Shown here: piece by piece, positions 8,361-15,649 of the stretch
How positions within the stretch are numbered: the first letter of the stretch is position 1
Layout of the letters: every line of letters begins with the position of its first letter
Source: Clostridiales bacterium UBA6114
GTDB lineage: Bacteria > Bacillota > Clostridia > Oscillospirales > Butyricicoccaceae
Direction of reading: 5' to 3'
NCBI GenBank assembly: GCA_002423435.1
Contig: DIWE01000009.1
Location: 1 to 32,562, forward strand
DNA: 32,562 bases
The notes under the pieces: model-generated
The model's input: the letters and a program-made list of their open reading frames with translations, nothing else
Databases searched by the model: none
What the model was told of the DNA's origin: nothing
Program-made: the position numbers and the translations under genes

Positions 8361-8510
8361 TAAAATTTGTGCCAGCCGAGCGTTTCGATATCGCCGGACG
8401 CGAGTCTTGTGGATCCTCGCCCTGCCGGCGAGTATACCCGCTACAGCTATAACGGTGCCGAGGATCTGGCACGGCATCTGGATGAGCTCGCCTCCCCTGT
8501 GATGGGGTAA
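8354..8510 (+). pseudogene. Broken gene formerly coupled to the PadR remnant
   Basis: An ATG at 8354 overlaps the stop of the PadR remnant in the sequence ATGGTGA, a typical translational-coupling overlap. The frame starts MVIKFVPAERFDIAG, then stops at 8450-8452. A neighbouring frame carries a hydrophilic, protein-like stretch (EYTRYSYNGAEDLARHLDEL) that ends at 8508-8510. PadR genes are often followed by an overlapping membrane-protein gene, for example DUF2812 proteins, and the opening residues would fit that loosely, but this is inference. The frame change and small size suggest a decayed fragment. Confidence 0.4.
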
Positions 8511-8544
8511 AAAATAAAGGGGTCGGGGCAAAAGCCCCGACCCC
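8509..8544 (-). terminator. Terminator of the six-domain NlpC/P60 gene
   Basis: An 11-bp perfect GC-rich stem (8519-8529 with 8534-8544) has an AAAA/TTTT loop. Read on the minus strand it is followed by TTTATTTTTT (8518-8509). It lies 18 bases beyond the stop of the 8562-10922 gene. Confidence 0.92.
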
Positions 8545-8561
8545 GGTTATATTAATGCGAT

Positions 8562-10922
8562 TTAAAGCAGTCGTCTTGCTCCCAAGTATCGTTCGCTCCA
8601 ATACTCGTGATATCTTAAGTTTCTCTCTTTTACACCTGCACTTGTAAATATGATAAAGGAACCTTCCCCTGCATATATACCTGTCATCGATGGTATATCT
8701 TCGGATAAATCGCTTCTGAAAAACACAAGATCTCCTTCCTTGAGTGCATCAGGTGAAATTGTCTGGCCTAAATTCCATTGCTCATAAGCCTTAGAGGGCA
8801 ATTGCAAATTAAGATCCGGCGTTTCAGAGAATACCCTTTGGACAAATTGCGCTGTTGTGAAGCCTTCAAACGACTCATCGATATATCCTTTCGCCGCAGT
8901 GACGGCAGGATGAATATTTTCGGTTTTTGCATATCGCCTTGCTCCAACATATCGCGGACTCCAATAACTATCTGAGATATTAAGATCGCGAATCGCTACA
9001 CCTTCAAGTTCCGTTGCAATGATATACTGCTCATTTCCGATATATAATCCCGGCAGGAGCACATTGTCCGACCCTTCAAAAAACAGAACGTCTCCTATCT
9101 GTAAATCTTCCCCTTCTATTTCCTTTCCTAAAGCCCACTGCTGGGATGAATATCTTGGAAAATCGATATCCAGGCCCGCTTTCATCACGTATTGAATAAA
9201 CCCGGAGTAATCAAAGCCTTCCGGGGTATTTCCCCCTTCTAAGTAAGGCGCCCCCAGGGTTTTATACGCTTCTTCGACAACTTTGTAATCCAGCCTCAAA
9301 CTAAGGGAGTCAAAACGCTTTACTTCTAAATAGCGGTCCATAAGGGCCTTCCCCAGGTAGCTGATCGTAATCTTACCTTCGTCGCCGGATGCATGGATGA
9401 CATAATTGCCCCCCAGATAAATGGCAGCATGGTGTGTTAACCCATCCTCCTCCCATTTTCCCAGAAAATAAATCACGTCTCCGGGGCGTTTGTTTTCAAA
9501 ATCGATCGGTTCGCCTAAATAAATCTGGTTATACGTTATGCGGGGTAAATATACGTTTATCGCATCCCTGAAGACTGTCTGGACTAAATAAGAGCAGTCA
9601 AAGCCGTCAAGCGTCTCACCGCCCAACAAATAAGGTGTTCCTATGTATTTCACTGCTTCCCGGAGAATTGGGTTCTCATGTTCCCTGAAATTCTCCGGCC
9701 GGGTATAATATAAATCTTCCCCCGTCAGCCGTTTTGCGCCTTCATAGATACCCGACCAATACGCGCTCTCCATATCCCTTTCCGCAACGCCTTGTGTTGT
9801 TTGAACTATGAATATGCCATTTCCTTTATAAATGCCGGGTATCAGGCTGTTTCCCCGGAAAAACACCAGATCCCCGGCTTGAAGATCTTCTTTGGATACA
9901 GCTTCGCCCATTTCATAGATCCTGTCGGAAAAGGCGGAGAGTTCGACGCCAAGAACGTCTTTAAAAACGTAGCGCACAAAACTAGTCGTATTAAAGCCTT
10001 CGCCCGGCGATTTCCCCTCATAATTATAAGGTGTTCCAAGCAGGTTCAAAGCTTTTATTACAATTGGATTATGGACGGTAACGGCTCGCTCAGTAATATC
10101 TCTGGTAAACCGTCTTGCTCCCAGCAGCCTGGATTTCCAATAATCGCTTGTTTTAAGATCTACTGCTGCAACCCTATTCGTTGTAACGATGACAAAGATC
10201 CCATTGTCTATGTAAATTCCCGGCAGCGGTACGCTGCTGCCCTGAAAAAACAGGACATCCCCGGATGCGAGATCAGCCGTATCTACTGCCAGGCCTACCC
10301 GCCATTGTTCGTTTGACGTCCTTGGAAAATCCAGTTTGTTTACTTCACTGAAAACGTATTGTACAAAGCCTGAGTGATCAAAGCCATCGGGATTATTACC
10401 TCCGAGCTTATAAGGAGAGCCTACCAGTTCCAGGGCTTTCACGGCCGCAGGATTTAATTCGTCGGCTATGTTTGTGTAGCGCCTTGCGCCTATATACCGA
10501 TCCCTCCAATAGGAATCCTCCGCTATATTCCGTTTTGCCACCCCTTCATCCGTTACAACGATTATGATATCGCCGCCTTCATATATTGCCGGTATCATGC
10601 TGCTGCTTCCGGTAAAGAAAAGAACATCTTCAGGCTGTATTTCACTGCGGTCTAACGGTTTGCCCAGTTTCCACAACTGGGAAGGCGATCCGGGAAGGAA
10701 TATACTCTCTCCCTCTCTGAATACATACTGGATAAACCCGGTGCTGTCAAATCCTCCCTCCGGTGTATTTCCTCCTTCTTTAAAAGGTTTGCCTATTAAA
10801 CTTTCTGCAAGTAAAACCGTCTGAATTTCAGTCTCATTATCATAACCGTAAGCTGGGACTACAAAAGTTAACATAATCAATAGGGCTAACCAGATGGCAT
10901 TTAGTTTTTTTAATAGGTTCAT
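8562..10922 (-). CDS. Secreted protein with six tandem NlpC/P60-like domains, only the fourth catalytic
   Basis: The protein has 786 residues; the ATG at 10922 follows AGGAG by eight bases. A signal peptide (about 1-26, ending AYG) predicts export. Six repeats of roughly 115-125 residues follow, with little linker, at about 32-150, 155-273, 285-400, 415-538, 546-666 and 670-786. Each has the NlpC/P60 layout: a GxPY..GG..P.GFD segment, a GDV.FF strand, an xPGIY.GN segment and a closing YW..RY.GARR. Only repeat 4 has the peptidase residues: Cys443 (FDCSY), His498 (HHAAIY) and His510 (VIHAS). In the others the Cys position is Ser60, His183, Thr312, Tyr572 and Thr690, and the His position is Ile, Leu, Ile, Leu and Met. 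One active peptidoglycan endopeptidase flanked by five probable binding or structural copies is my reading. The gene is AT-richer than its neighbours. Confidence 0.9.
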   Translation of the reverse strand: MNLLKKLNAIWLALLIMLTFVVPAYGYDNETEIQTVLLAESLIGKPFKEGGNTPEGGFDSTGFIQYVFREGESIFLPGSPSQLWKLGKPLDRSEIQPEDVLFFTGSSSMIPAIYEGGDIIIVVTDEGVAKRNIAEDSYWRDRYIGARRYTNIADELNPAAVKALELVGSPYKLGGNNPDGFDHSGFVQYVFSEVNKLDFPRTSNEQWRVGLAVDTADLASGDVLFFQGSSVPLPGIYIDNGIFVIVTTNRVAAVDLKTSDYWKSRLLGARRFTRDITERAVTVHNPIVIKALNLLGTPYNYEGKSPGEGFNTTSFVRYVFKDVLGVELSAFSDRIYEMGEAVSKEDLQAGDLVFFRGNSLIPGIYKGNGIFIVQTTQGVAERDMESAYWSGIYEGAKRLTGEDLYYTRPENFREHENPILREAVKYIGTPYLLGGETLDGFDCSYLVQTVFRDAINVYLPRITYNQIYLGEPIDFENKRPGDVIYFLGKWEEDGLTHHAAIYLGGNYVIHASGDEGKITISYLGKALMDRYLEVKRFDSLSLRLDYKVVEEAYKTLGAPYLEGGNTPEGFDYSGFIQYVMKAGLDIDFPRYSSQQWALGKEIEGEDLQIGDVLFFEGSDNVLLPGLYIGNEQYIIATELEGVAIRDLNISDSYWSPRYVGARRYAKTENIHPAVTAAKGYIDESFEGFTTAQFVQRVFSETPDLNLQLPSKAYEQWNLGQTISPDALKEGDLVFFRSDLSEDIPSMTGIYAGEGSFIIFTSAGVKERNLRYHEYWSERYLGARRLL

Positions 10923-11194
10923 TTTTTCATCTCCTATTTAGCCTTCTAACTATTTCTGATGAATATGCCTTATCTCCGCCTATTATAAAGGGTATCTTCT
11001 TGTATTGCAGCAATTATCGTCTTCCTGTAACAATTTTTCATATTTTCGCAAAACATTTTCATGGTTTGGCCCAATCCCGTTAATCTTTCACCGATACTAT
11101 GGCATCTCAATACCAATCCAAGAAAGAAGCAGCAGGAGAGATATTCTCCCACGGCACCTCCTCTTCGCGTGGATTCTCATCCGCCTTACTCCAC
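10923..11194. other. Intergenic region upstream of the NlpC/P60 gene
   Basis: This 270-base stretch separates the NlpC/P60 start from the terminator of the tRNA cluster. It includes the probable promoter at 10982-11010; the remaining roughly 180 bases hold short open frames without ribosome binding sites and no structure that I recognise. I looked for a c-di-GMP riboswitch on the minus strand and did not find its conserved core. Confidence 0.5.
10982..11010 (-). promoter_or_regulatory. Candidate promoter of the NlpC/P60 gene
   Basis: A perfect -10 TATAAT (10987-10982, minus strand) has CTGCAA (11010-11005) 17 bases upstream. The -35 box is weak (three of six), so an activator or another sigma factor could be involved. 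The leader would be about 55 bases. Confidence 0.45.
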
Positions 11195-11230
11195 AAAAAA
11201 AAGTAAGGTTGTAAACAACCTTACTTTTTT
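11195..11230 (-). terminator. Terminator of the tRNA cluster
   Basis: GTAAGGTTG (11203-11211) pairs with CAACCTTAC (11216-11224) around a 4-base loop. The stem is flanked by A-runs on one side and T-runs on the other, so it gives eight Ts in the minus direction and six in the plus direction. It sits just after the last tRNA. Confidence 0.9.
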
Positions 11231-11233
11231 TAT

Positions 11234-11310
11234 TGGTGGAGACAGTTGGGCTCGAACCAACGACCTCTCGCGTGTGAGGCGAACGCTCTAACCAGCTGAG
11301 CTATGCCTCC
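11234..11310 (-). tRNA. tRNA-Val (anticodon CAC)
   Basis: A complete 77-base cloverleaf is visible on the minus strand: acceptor GGAGGCA with TGTCTCC, D-arm GCTC/GAGC, anticodon stem TTCGC/GCGAG with loop CTCACAC, and T-arm GTTGG/CCAAC with TTCGAGC. The CCA tail is encoded. The CAC anticodon reads GUG valine codons. Confidence 0.95.
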
Positions 11311-11340
11311 ATACCAATCCGTCCGGAAAAAGCCGGGGGC

Positions 11341-11360
11341 AGGGGGAAAAGCTTCCCCCT
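11341..11360 (-). other. Hairpin spacer between tRNA-Glu and tRNA-Val
   Basis: AGGGGGAA (11341-11348) and TTCCCCCT (11353-11360) form an 8-bp stem with a 4-base loop inside the 60-base tRNA spacer. On the minus strand a second short element, CCGG-CTTTTT-CCGG, follows. It may be a processing or attenuation structure; it lacks a clean terminator T-tail directly after the main stem. Confidence 0.4.
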
Positions 11361-11370
11361 TAGTCCGGTC

Positions 11371-11445
11371 TGGTGACCCGTAGGGGACTCGAACCCCTGA
11401 TACCGCCGTGAAAGGGCGGTGTCTTAACCGCTTGACCAACGGGCC
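11371..11445 (-). tRNA. tRNA-Glu (anticodon TTC)
   Basis: A complete 75-base cloverleaf on the minus strand: acceptor GGCCCGT with ACGGGTC, anticodon stem CCGCC/GGCGG with loop CTTTCAC, and T-arm AGGGG/CCCCT. The CCA tail is encoded. TTC reads glutamate codons. Confidence 0.96.
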
Positions 11446-11450
11446 GCGAA

Positions 11451-11527
11451 TGGTAGCGGCAGTTGGATTTGAACCAACGACCGACCGGGTATGAACCGGT
11501 AGCTCTGGCCAGCTGAGCTATGCCGCC
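11451..11527 (-). tRNA. tRNA-Met (anticodon CAT, elongator type)
   Basis: A complete 77-base cloverleaf on the minus strand: acceptor GGCGGCA with TGCCGCT (first pair G-U), anticodon stem ACCGG/CCGGT with loop TTCATAC, T-arm GTTGG/CCAAC, and CCA encoded. It lacks the unpaired first base and GGG/CCC anticodon stem of initiator tRNA, so it is an elongator; a lysidine-modified Ile tRNA cannot be fully excluded. Only five bases separate it from tRNA-Glu. Confidence 0.9.
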
Positions 11528-11545
11528 ACGTGCCGAACGAATGTA

Positions 11546-11575
11546 ATTTTAATATACAAACGGTGCCTTTGTCAA
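11546..11575 (-). promoter_or_regulatory. Promoter of the Met-Glu-Val tRNA cluster
   Basis: A perfect TTGACA (11575-11570) and TAAAAT (11551-11546) lie 18 bases apart on the minus strand, with transcription expected about a dozen bases before tRNA-Met. Confidence 0.7.
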
Positions 11576-11626
11576 GACAAATTCTGTTTTTTGGAAAGCT
11601 GTCTCAAAATTTACATCTCATATCGC

Positions 11627-12961
11627 CTATTTCAGCCCGACTTCTTTCGCGGCGAGCTCCCGGATCACCCCGTCCCGGATCAGCTGATCGCAGAGCCGCT
11701 CCTGCGGTTCGTTTTTAATACGGGCATTTAAGGAAGAAAAGCCGATCTGCGCCGCAGCCGACCTGTTTATCTGCCGGGAGCTCAGCGACTTAAGCATTCC
11801 TTCGCCCACGACTCCCGTCTTCGCGGCAAACGCCTCCGCGTTCGACCATTCAAAGTCCTCCCCATCGACATAGTCGAGCGCCCTTAAAGTAAAGGTCAGG
11901 TAATCGTTGAGCGTCGTCGAGCGGTCCGAGCCGAACGCCGTCGCGGAGATCCCGTTTGTCAGACCTCTCTGATAGAGGTAGCCGACATAAGGGTCCGCCC
12001 ACGAGGGGACATCCGTAAACGGATGCGCCGTCCGCTGCGACAACGCGTCGGACTCCGCGCCCAAAAGCCTCACAAGCATGACCGCCGCCTCCGCTCTTGT
12101 AAGCTGCCTGTCAAGCTCAAACCCCTTGGTTGTCCCCTGAAAGAGGCCGAGGTCATAGAGCTTTAACGCGTCGAAATACCCCGGCGGATATCTGATATCC
12201 ATCATGCTTTTTGTGAGGTTTGCATCCCATACATGGTCGGCGCCCATTTCGTCGCCGGTCAGCATGAAGTACAATTCCCCGTTATCCGGATCGTCGTTGA
12301 AGGCGTCGTCATAGGTGACGTCGATATACCGGAGCTCGCCGTACAGCGAAACCGCGTTGAACGCATGGTTCATGGCCGGTGCCGGAACGTAAACGCAGGG
12401 CACGTTCGCCTCGTCGCAAAGCAGCAGGAAAGCCCGGGAATACCCCGCGCAGACCGCAAGACGCCTTATAAGCGCACCGTAAGCGGTAAACGCCCGGTCG
12501 GGCGCTATGTCCACATCCGCCGCGGATTCGTCGTCATACGTGCATATGTCGGCGATATAATCCTTAATCGCCCTTACGCGCTCCATTGTCGTCATGCCGG
12601 GCGTAATGATCCGTCCGACCACGGATTTTGCTTCCTTTTTCGCCAGGATAAATTCTTCCGGCTCAATGGGGCTCAATGTGACGTCCAGCGTCGTCTGATA
12701 ATTCGGATAATACAGCATGGAAAAATACAGCGGGTACAGGCTTTCGGTCGCCATATAGACCTCATCGATGTCAAGCCTGTGGCCGCTCTGGATCACCGTG
12801 TTGAAAACGTCTTTCTGGGCGTTCTCGGCGATCACGCGGCCCGCCTGATACGCATTGTCCGCAAACACTTCCGAAGCGGCAAAGGCGGAATTTTGCGGCA
12901 TCAGAAAAAGAACGACAGCCAAAAGCGCCCCCGCCGTCATACTTCTGAAGTGTCTCCTCAT
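11627..12961 (-). CDS. Secreted transglutaminase-like protein with C-terminal SLH repeats
   Basis: The protein has 444 residues; the ATG at 12961 follows GGAGG (12971-12975) by nine bases. A signal peptide (about 1-28, ending AFA) is followed by a transglutaminase-like cysteine-protease fold with a complete triad: Cys171 in RLAVCAGYSRAF, His199 in MNHAFNAV and Asp214 in YIDVTYDD. The C-terminal part has one clear SLH repeat pair (about 262-360, with LTRAEAAVMLVRLLG and FTDVPSWADPYVGYLY) and a degenerate third (about 370-415), which should anchor it to secondary cell-wall polymers. Secreted proteins with this domain may process or crosslink wall or surface proteins; the substrate is unknown. 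It lies 55 bases after an unknown membrane protein gene and probably shares its transcript. Confidence 0.9.
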   Translation of the reverse strand: MRRHFRSMTAGALLAVVLFLMPQNSAFAASEVFADNAYQAGRVIAENAQKDVFNTVIQSGHRLDIDEVYMATESLYPLYFSMLYYPNYQTTLDVTLSPIEPEEFILAKKEAKSVVGRIITPGMTTMERVRAIKDYIADICTYDDESAADVDIAPDRAFTAYGALIRRLAVCAGYSRAFLLLCDEANVPCVYVPAPAMNHAFNAVSLYGELRYIDVTYDDAFNDDPDNGELYFMLTGDEMGADHVWDANLTKSMMDIRYPPGYFDALKLYDLGLFQGTTKGFELDRQLTRAEAAVMLVRLLGAESDALSQRTAHPFTDVPSWADPYVGYLYQRGLTNGISATAFGSDRSTTLNDYLTFTLRALDYVDGEDFEWSNAEAFAAKTGVVGEGMLKSLSSRQINRSAAAQIGFSSLNARIKNEPQERLCDQLIRDGVIRELAAKEVGLK

Positions 12962-13016
12962 CCGTCTTAACCTCCGAAATCAAAGCTGCCTGTTTCAGAT
13001 ACCTTCGCTTTACACT

Positions 13017-13799
13017 TTACATCATTTTGACCGTATAGAATACGGCCGCGATAAACAGATAGATAAATACCGCAAAAATGCAATAAAACGCAAACATAGC
13101 GCCAAACGCAAAAGAAAGCATCAGCGACAAAACCACGATGAGGCTTGAGATGAGCACAGGGAAAAGATTCTCTCCCTGGCTTAATAAAAACAGCTTTTTG
13201 TTGAAAAGGCTGATTCCTCCCTTGTTTTTTGACGCCGCCAGCACCAAAACCGCCTCGGCCACCATCAGCGCAAGCCCGGCGATCAAAATATAAAGCGGTT
13301 TTTTTCCGTCGCCGCCGTTTAACGCCTTGCTCAGCATCCAGATAAACGGCGCTCCCGTCGCGCTGATGATTGAAATGGAAAAAAACTCCCTGGGGTATGT
13401 CTGAAAGATCAGGTAAAGCACCGCAATGGTCGGCAATAAGATATACAGCATTTTGATCGATACGGTGAAATCATAATAAAGCAAAGACACTGCGGAAAAA
13501 AGAAGCAGCAGCCCGATCACGACTATATTTGCGCTTGTTATCATTTTCCTTTGACCGCCCGACTTGTTTTTCCGCTCGATGCCATACCTGATTAAGCCAT
13601 AAACGACGGCAGCCAACCCGACTGTAAAGAACCCTCTGACAATATAGAGTCCGTAAATAAACGTCGAGCCATGGGTCAAAAGGCGATAGACCAGCATCAG
13701 TAAAAACACGCCGATCAATGCCAGCAAAAACATGGTAAGAACCTTATTTGATATATAATCGCTGTCATTTTTCTGTAACTTCTTCGCCGCCAAAGTCAC
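13017..13799 (-). CDS. Multi-spanning membrane protein of unknown function
   Basis: I do not recognise the family. The frame is open to 13883, but that would overlap rsmE. The likely start is the GTG at 13799, or the TTG two codons later, both just after AGGAG in a GAGGAGTGGT context; the protein is then about 260 residues. After a short charged N-terminus come about eight hydrophobic segments, joined by short basic loops such as RYGIERKNKSGGQRK and AASKNKGG. No catalytic motif is visible. It lies 23 bases after rsmE and 55 bases before the transglutaminase/SLH gene, suggesting one transcript. A role in envelope biology would fit the neighbour but is only inferred. Confidence 0.7.
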   Translation of the reverse strand: MTLAAKKLQKNDSDYISNKVLTMFLLALIGVFLLMLVYRLLTHGSTFIYGLYIVRGFFTVGLAAVVYGLIRYGIERKNKSGGQRKMITSANIVVIGLLLLFSAVSLLYYDFTVSIKMLYILLPTIAVLYLIFQTYPREFFSISIISATGAPFIWMLSKALNGGDGKKPLYILIAGLALMVAEAVLVLAASKNKGGISLFNKKLFLLSQGENLFPVLISSLIVVLSLMLSFAFGAMFAFYCIFAVFIYLFIAAVFYTVKMM

Positions 13800-13822
13800 A
13801 CCACTCCTCAAAAGCTTACTTG

Positions 13823-14560
13823 CTATATGTTTCCCGTATGGTACATGATCGCCGAGAGCATGGCAACGGGTGCGGTTTCGCACCGCAGGATGCGCGGGCC
13901 GAGCGATACCGTCGTGAGTCCCGCCGAGCGGGCGGCAGCAGCCTCCTCAGGTGCAAACCCCCCCTCCGAACCTATGACGATACATGCATCGGAAAAGTTC
14001 CCATTTTTAAGGAGAGCGCTTTTTAAAGAAATATCCCGCTCCTCCTCATACGCCATAAGACGAAGCCCGAAGGACGCCGCCCTTTGAAGCATCTCGGTAA
14101 ACCCGACCGCCTTTAAGACCTTTGGGATGATCCCCCTGTTGCACTGTTTTGCCGCTTCTTCGCTGATTTTCGAATAACGCTCCGTCTTTTTCCCGAGGGA
14201 ACGCTCATCGGGACGGGACACGCACCGTTCGGAAAAAAAGGGGATGATCTCGTAAACGCCAAGCTCAACCGCCTTCTGGACGACGGTTTCCAGTTTGTCC
14301 GCCTTCGGCATCGCCATAAACAGCGAAATCCTGACGGACGGCTCGGTCGGCGTTTTCATTTTTTCCTTTACCAGGACAAAAACGCTTTCCCCGTCGAACC
14401 GCTCGATGACGCACACGTAATCCGTTCCCTGCCCGTCGCAGAGAGCGATCGCCTGGCTCGGTTTCATCCTGAGGACGTTTCCGATATGGTGCGCGCTTAG
14501 GCCGTCGATTCTTACGGCTTCGTTTTTTTCAAAGCTGCCCTGCACAAAGAATCTGGACAC
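13823..14560 (-). CDS. rsmE: 16S rRNA (uracil-1498-N3)-methyltransferase
   Basis: RsmE methylates U1498 of 16S rRNA in the decoding region, using S-adenosylmethionine and a knotted SPOUT fold. The 245-residue length is normal. Family motifs are clear: an N-terminal PUA-like part with SAHHIGNVLRMKPS, then KADKLETVVQKAVELG, EAAKQCNRG, the SAM-binding IGSEGGFAPEE and the C-terminal SLGPRILRCETAPVA. The start is a GTG at 14560 with a weak AAGGGTG seven bases upstream. In many Firmicutes rsmE follows prmA directly; here the order is kept, but a 113-base gap with its own probable promoter separates them. Confidence 0.97.
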   Translation of the reverse strand: MSRFFVQGSFEKNEAVRIDGLSAHHIGNVLRMKPSQAIALCDGQGTDYVCVIERFDGESVFVLVKEKMKTPTEPSVRISLFMAMPKADKLETVVQKAVELGVYEIIPFFSERCVSRPDERSLGKKTERYSKISEEAAKQCNRGIIPKVLKAVGFTEMLQRAASFGLRLMAYEEERDISLKSALLKNGNFSDACIVIGSEGGFAPEEAAAARSAGLTTVSLGPRILRCETAPVAMLSAIMYHTGNI

Positions 14561-14596
14561 GAGATTTCACCCTTATATTTTTTTCGTAACCTTTGT

Positions 14597-14625
14597 ATTT
14601 TATCAAACCAACTATATTTTGTCCA
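14597..14625 (-). promoter_or_regulatory. Probable internal promoter before rsmE
   Basis: On the minus strand TGGACA (14625-14620) and TAAAAT (14602-14597) are 17 bases apart, each one mismatch from consensus, within the AT-rich prmA-rsmE gap. It would drive rsmE, the membrane protein and the SLH protein separately from prmA. Confidence 0.6.
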
Positions 14626-14673
14626 GACTTCTTAGATAGTGTTGACACGGGATAAGGAATATCAAAACCATTG

Positions 14674-15642
14674 TCAGCGCTTCTGAAGCCGGATCGCCGT
14701 CCAGCCTCCGTCGCAGCTCCTCGCCTGCTCCGCAAAGCCCTCGCCTATAAGCGCAGCCGCCACTTCCTCCGCCCGTTCGCTGATGATCCCCGATACGATC
14801 AGGGTTCCGTTTTTTTCTAAAAATTGGCCATAATGCGGCGCCAATTCGATCAGCACGTCCGATACGATATTGGAAACGACGATATCGTATCCCGGACCGA
14901 TCCTGTCCTTGAGGGCCGGGTCCTTCGCGAGGTCGCCCGGAAGCGCCAGAAACCTGTGGCGGCACAGGCCGTTTTTTTGCGCGTTTTCCAGCGCGACGGC
15001 CACGGCGTTTTGATCGATATCGACGTCAAATGCGAAGGAAGCGCCCAAAAGCAGAGCGCCGATCGATAAAATGCCGCTGCCGCAGCCGACGTCGAGCACC
15101 TTTTCGCCGCCCCGGACGATTTCGTCGAGCATCAGAAGGCAAAGCCTCGTCGTCTCATGCTGCCCCGTGCCGAAGGACGAACCGGGGTCGATTTCAAGGA
15201 CGGCCCGCCCGTCCGGATTTTCGCACTTTTCCCAGGAGGGCTTGATAAGAAGCCTTTTTCCGAGCGGGAAGGGCTTGAAATATTGCTTCCACCCGTCCGC
15301 CCAGTCCTCCTCGCGCACGACCGAGGTCTGCACCGCAAGGCGCCCCATTAAACGGGCTTCGTCCGATTCTTTCAGACGGGCAAGCCCGCTTCTGATCGCG
15401 TCCTCCTGTTTGTCTCCCTGTTCGTTTTGCGCAAGATAGCAGATTACGCAGGTTTCCCGGTTAAGAAGGCCGCTTAACCGTCCGTCTATATAGTCAAATC
15501 TCGCGCCGGAATGATCGATAAACTCCTGAAAGTCCTTCGCGTCCTCGATTTCAAAGCCGGTCGCGCCACAGAGAAGCATCACGCCCGTCACGGCGTCGAT
15601 ACCCTCCGTCGTTGTGTATACGCTTAATTTTGTCCAGTCCAT
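14674..15642 (-). CDS. prmA: Ribosomal protein L11 methyltransferase
   Basis: PrmA trimethylates ribosomal protein L11 in the cytoplasm. The protein has 322 residues. The N-terminal substrate-recognition part is followed by the diagnostic PGSSFGTGQHETTRLCL (about 154-170), the SAM-binding LDVGCGSGILSIGA (about 184-197) and the catalytic-loop region VVSNIVSDVL, which in most homologues reads NILA rather than NIVS, a conservative change. AAGGA-type sequence precedes the ATG at 15642. It begins seven bases after the ygiQ stop, so the two genes are almost certainly co-transcribed. Confidence 0.97.
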   Translation of the reverse strand: MDWTKLSVYTTTEGIDAVTGVMLLCGATGFEIEDAKDFQEFIDHSGARFDYIDGRLSGLLNRETCVICYLAQNEQGDKQEDAIRSGLARLKESDEARLMGRLAVQTSVVREEDWADGWKQYFKPFPLGKRLLIKPSWEKCENPDGRAVLEIDPGSSFGTGQHETTRLCLLMLDEIVRGGEKVLDVGCGSGILSIGALLLGASFAFDVDIDQNAVAVALENAQKNGLCRHRFLALPGDLAKDPALKDRIGPGYDIVVSNIVSDVLIELAPHYGQFLEKNGTLIVSGIISERAEEVAAALIGEGFAEQARSCDGGWTAIRLQKR

Positions 15643-15649
15643 GATTTCC

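Noticed and set aside
10923..11190. c-di-GMP (GEMM) riboswitch before the NlpC/P60 gene
   Set aside because: A GGGCCAAACC-like stretch on the minus strand is suggestive, but the partner GACGCAAAGCC segment and the tetraloop-receptor layout are missing.
12233..12970. 245-residue plus-strand frame
   Set aside because: It is the complement of the transglutaminase/SLH gene, with an Arg/His-rich composition and no ribosome binding site.
13800..13883. Extended N-terminus of the unknown membrane protein
   Set aside because: It would overlap the end of rsmE and has no ribosome binding site; AGGAG directly precedes the GTG/TTG near 13799.
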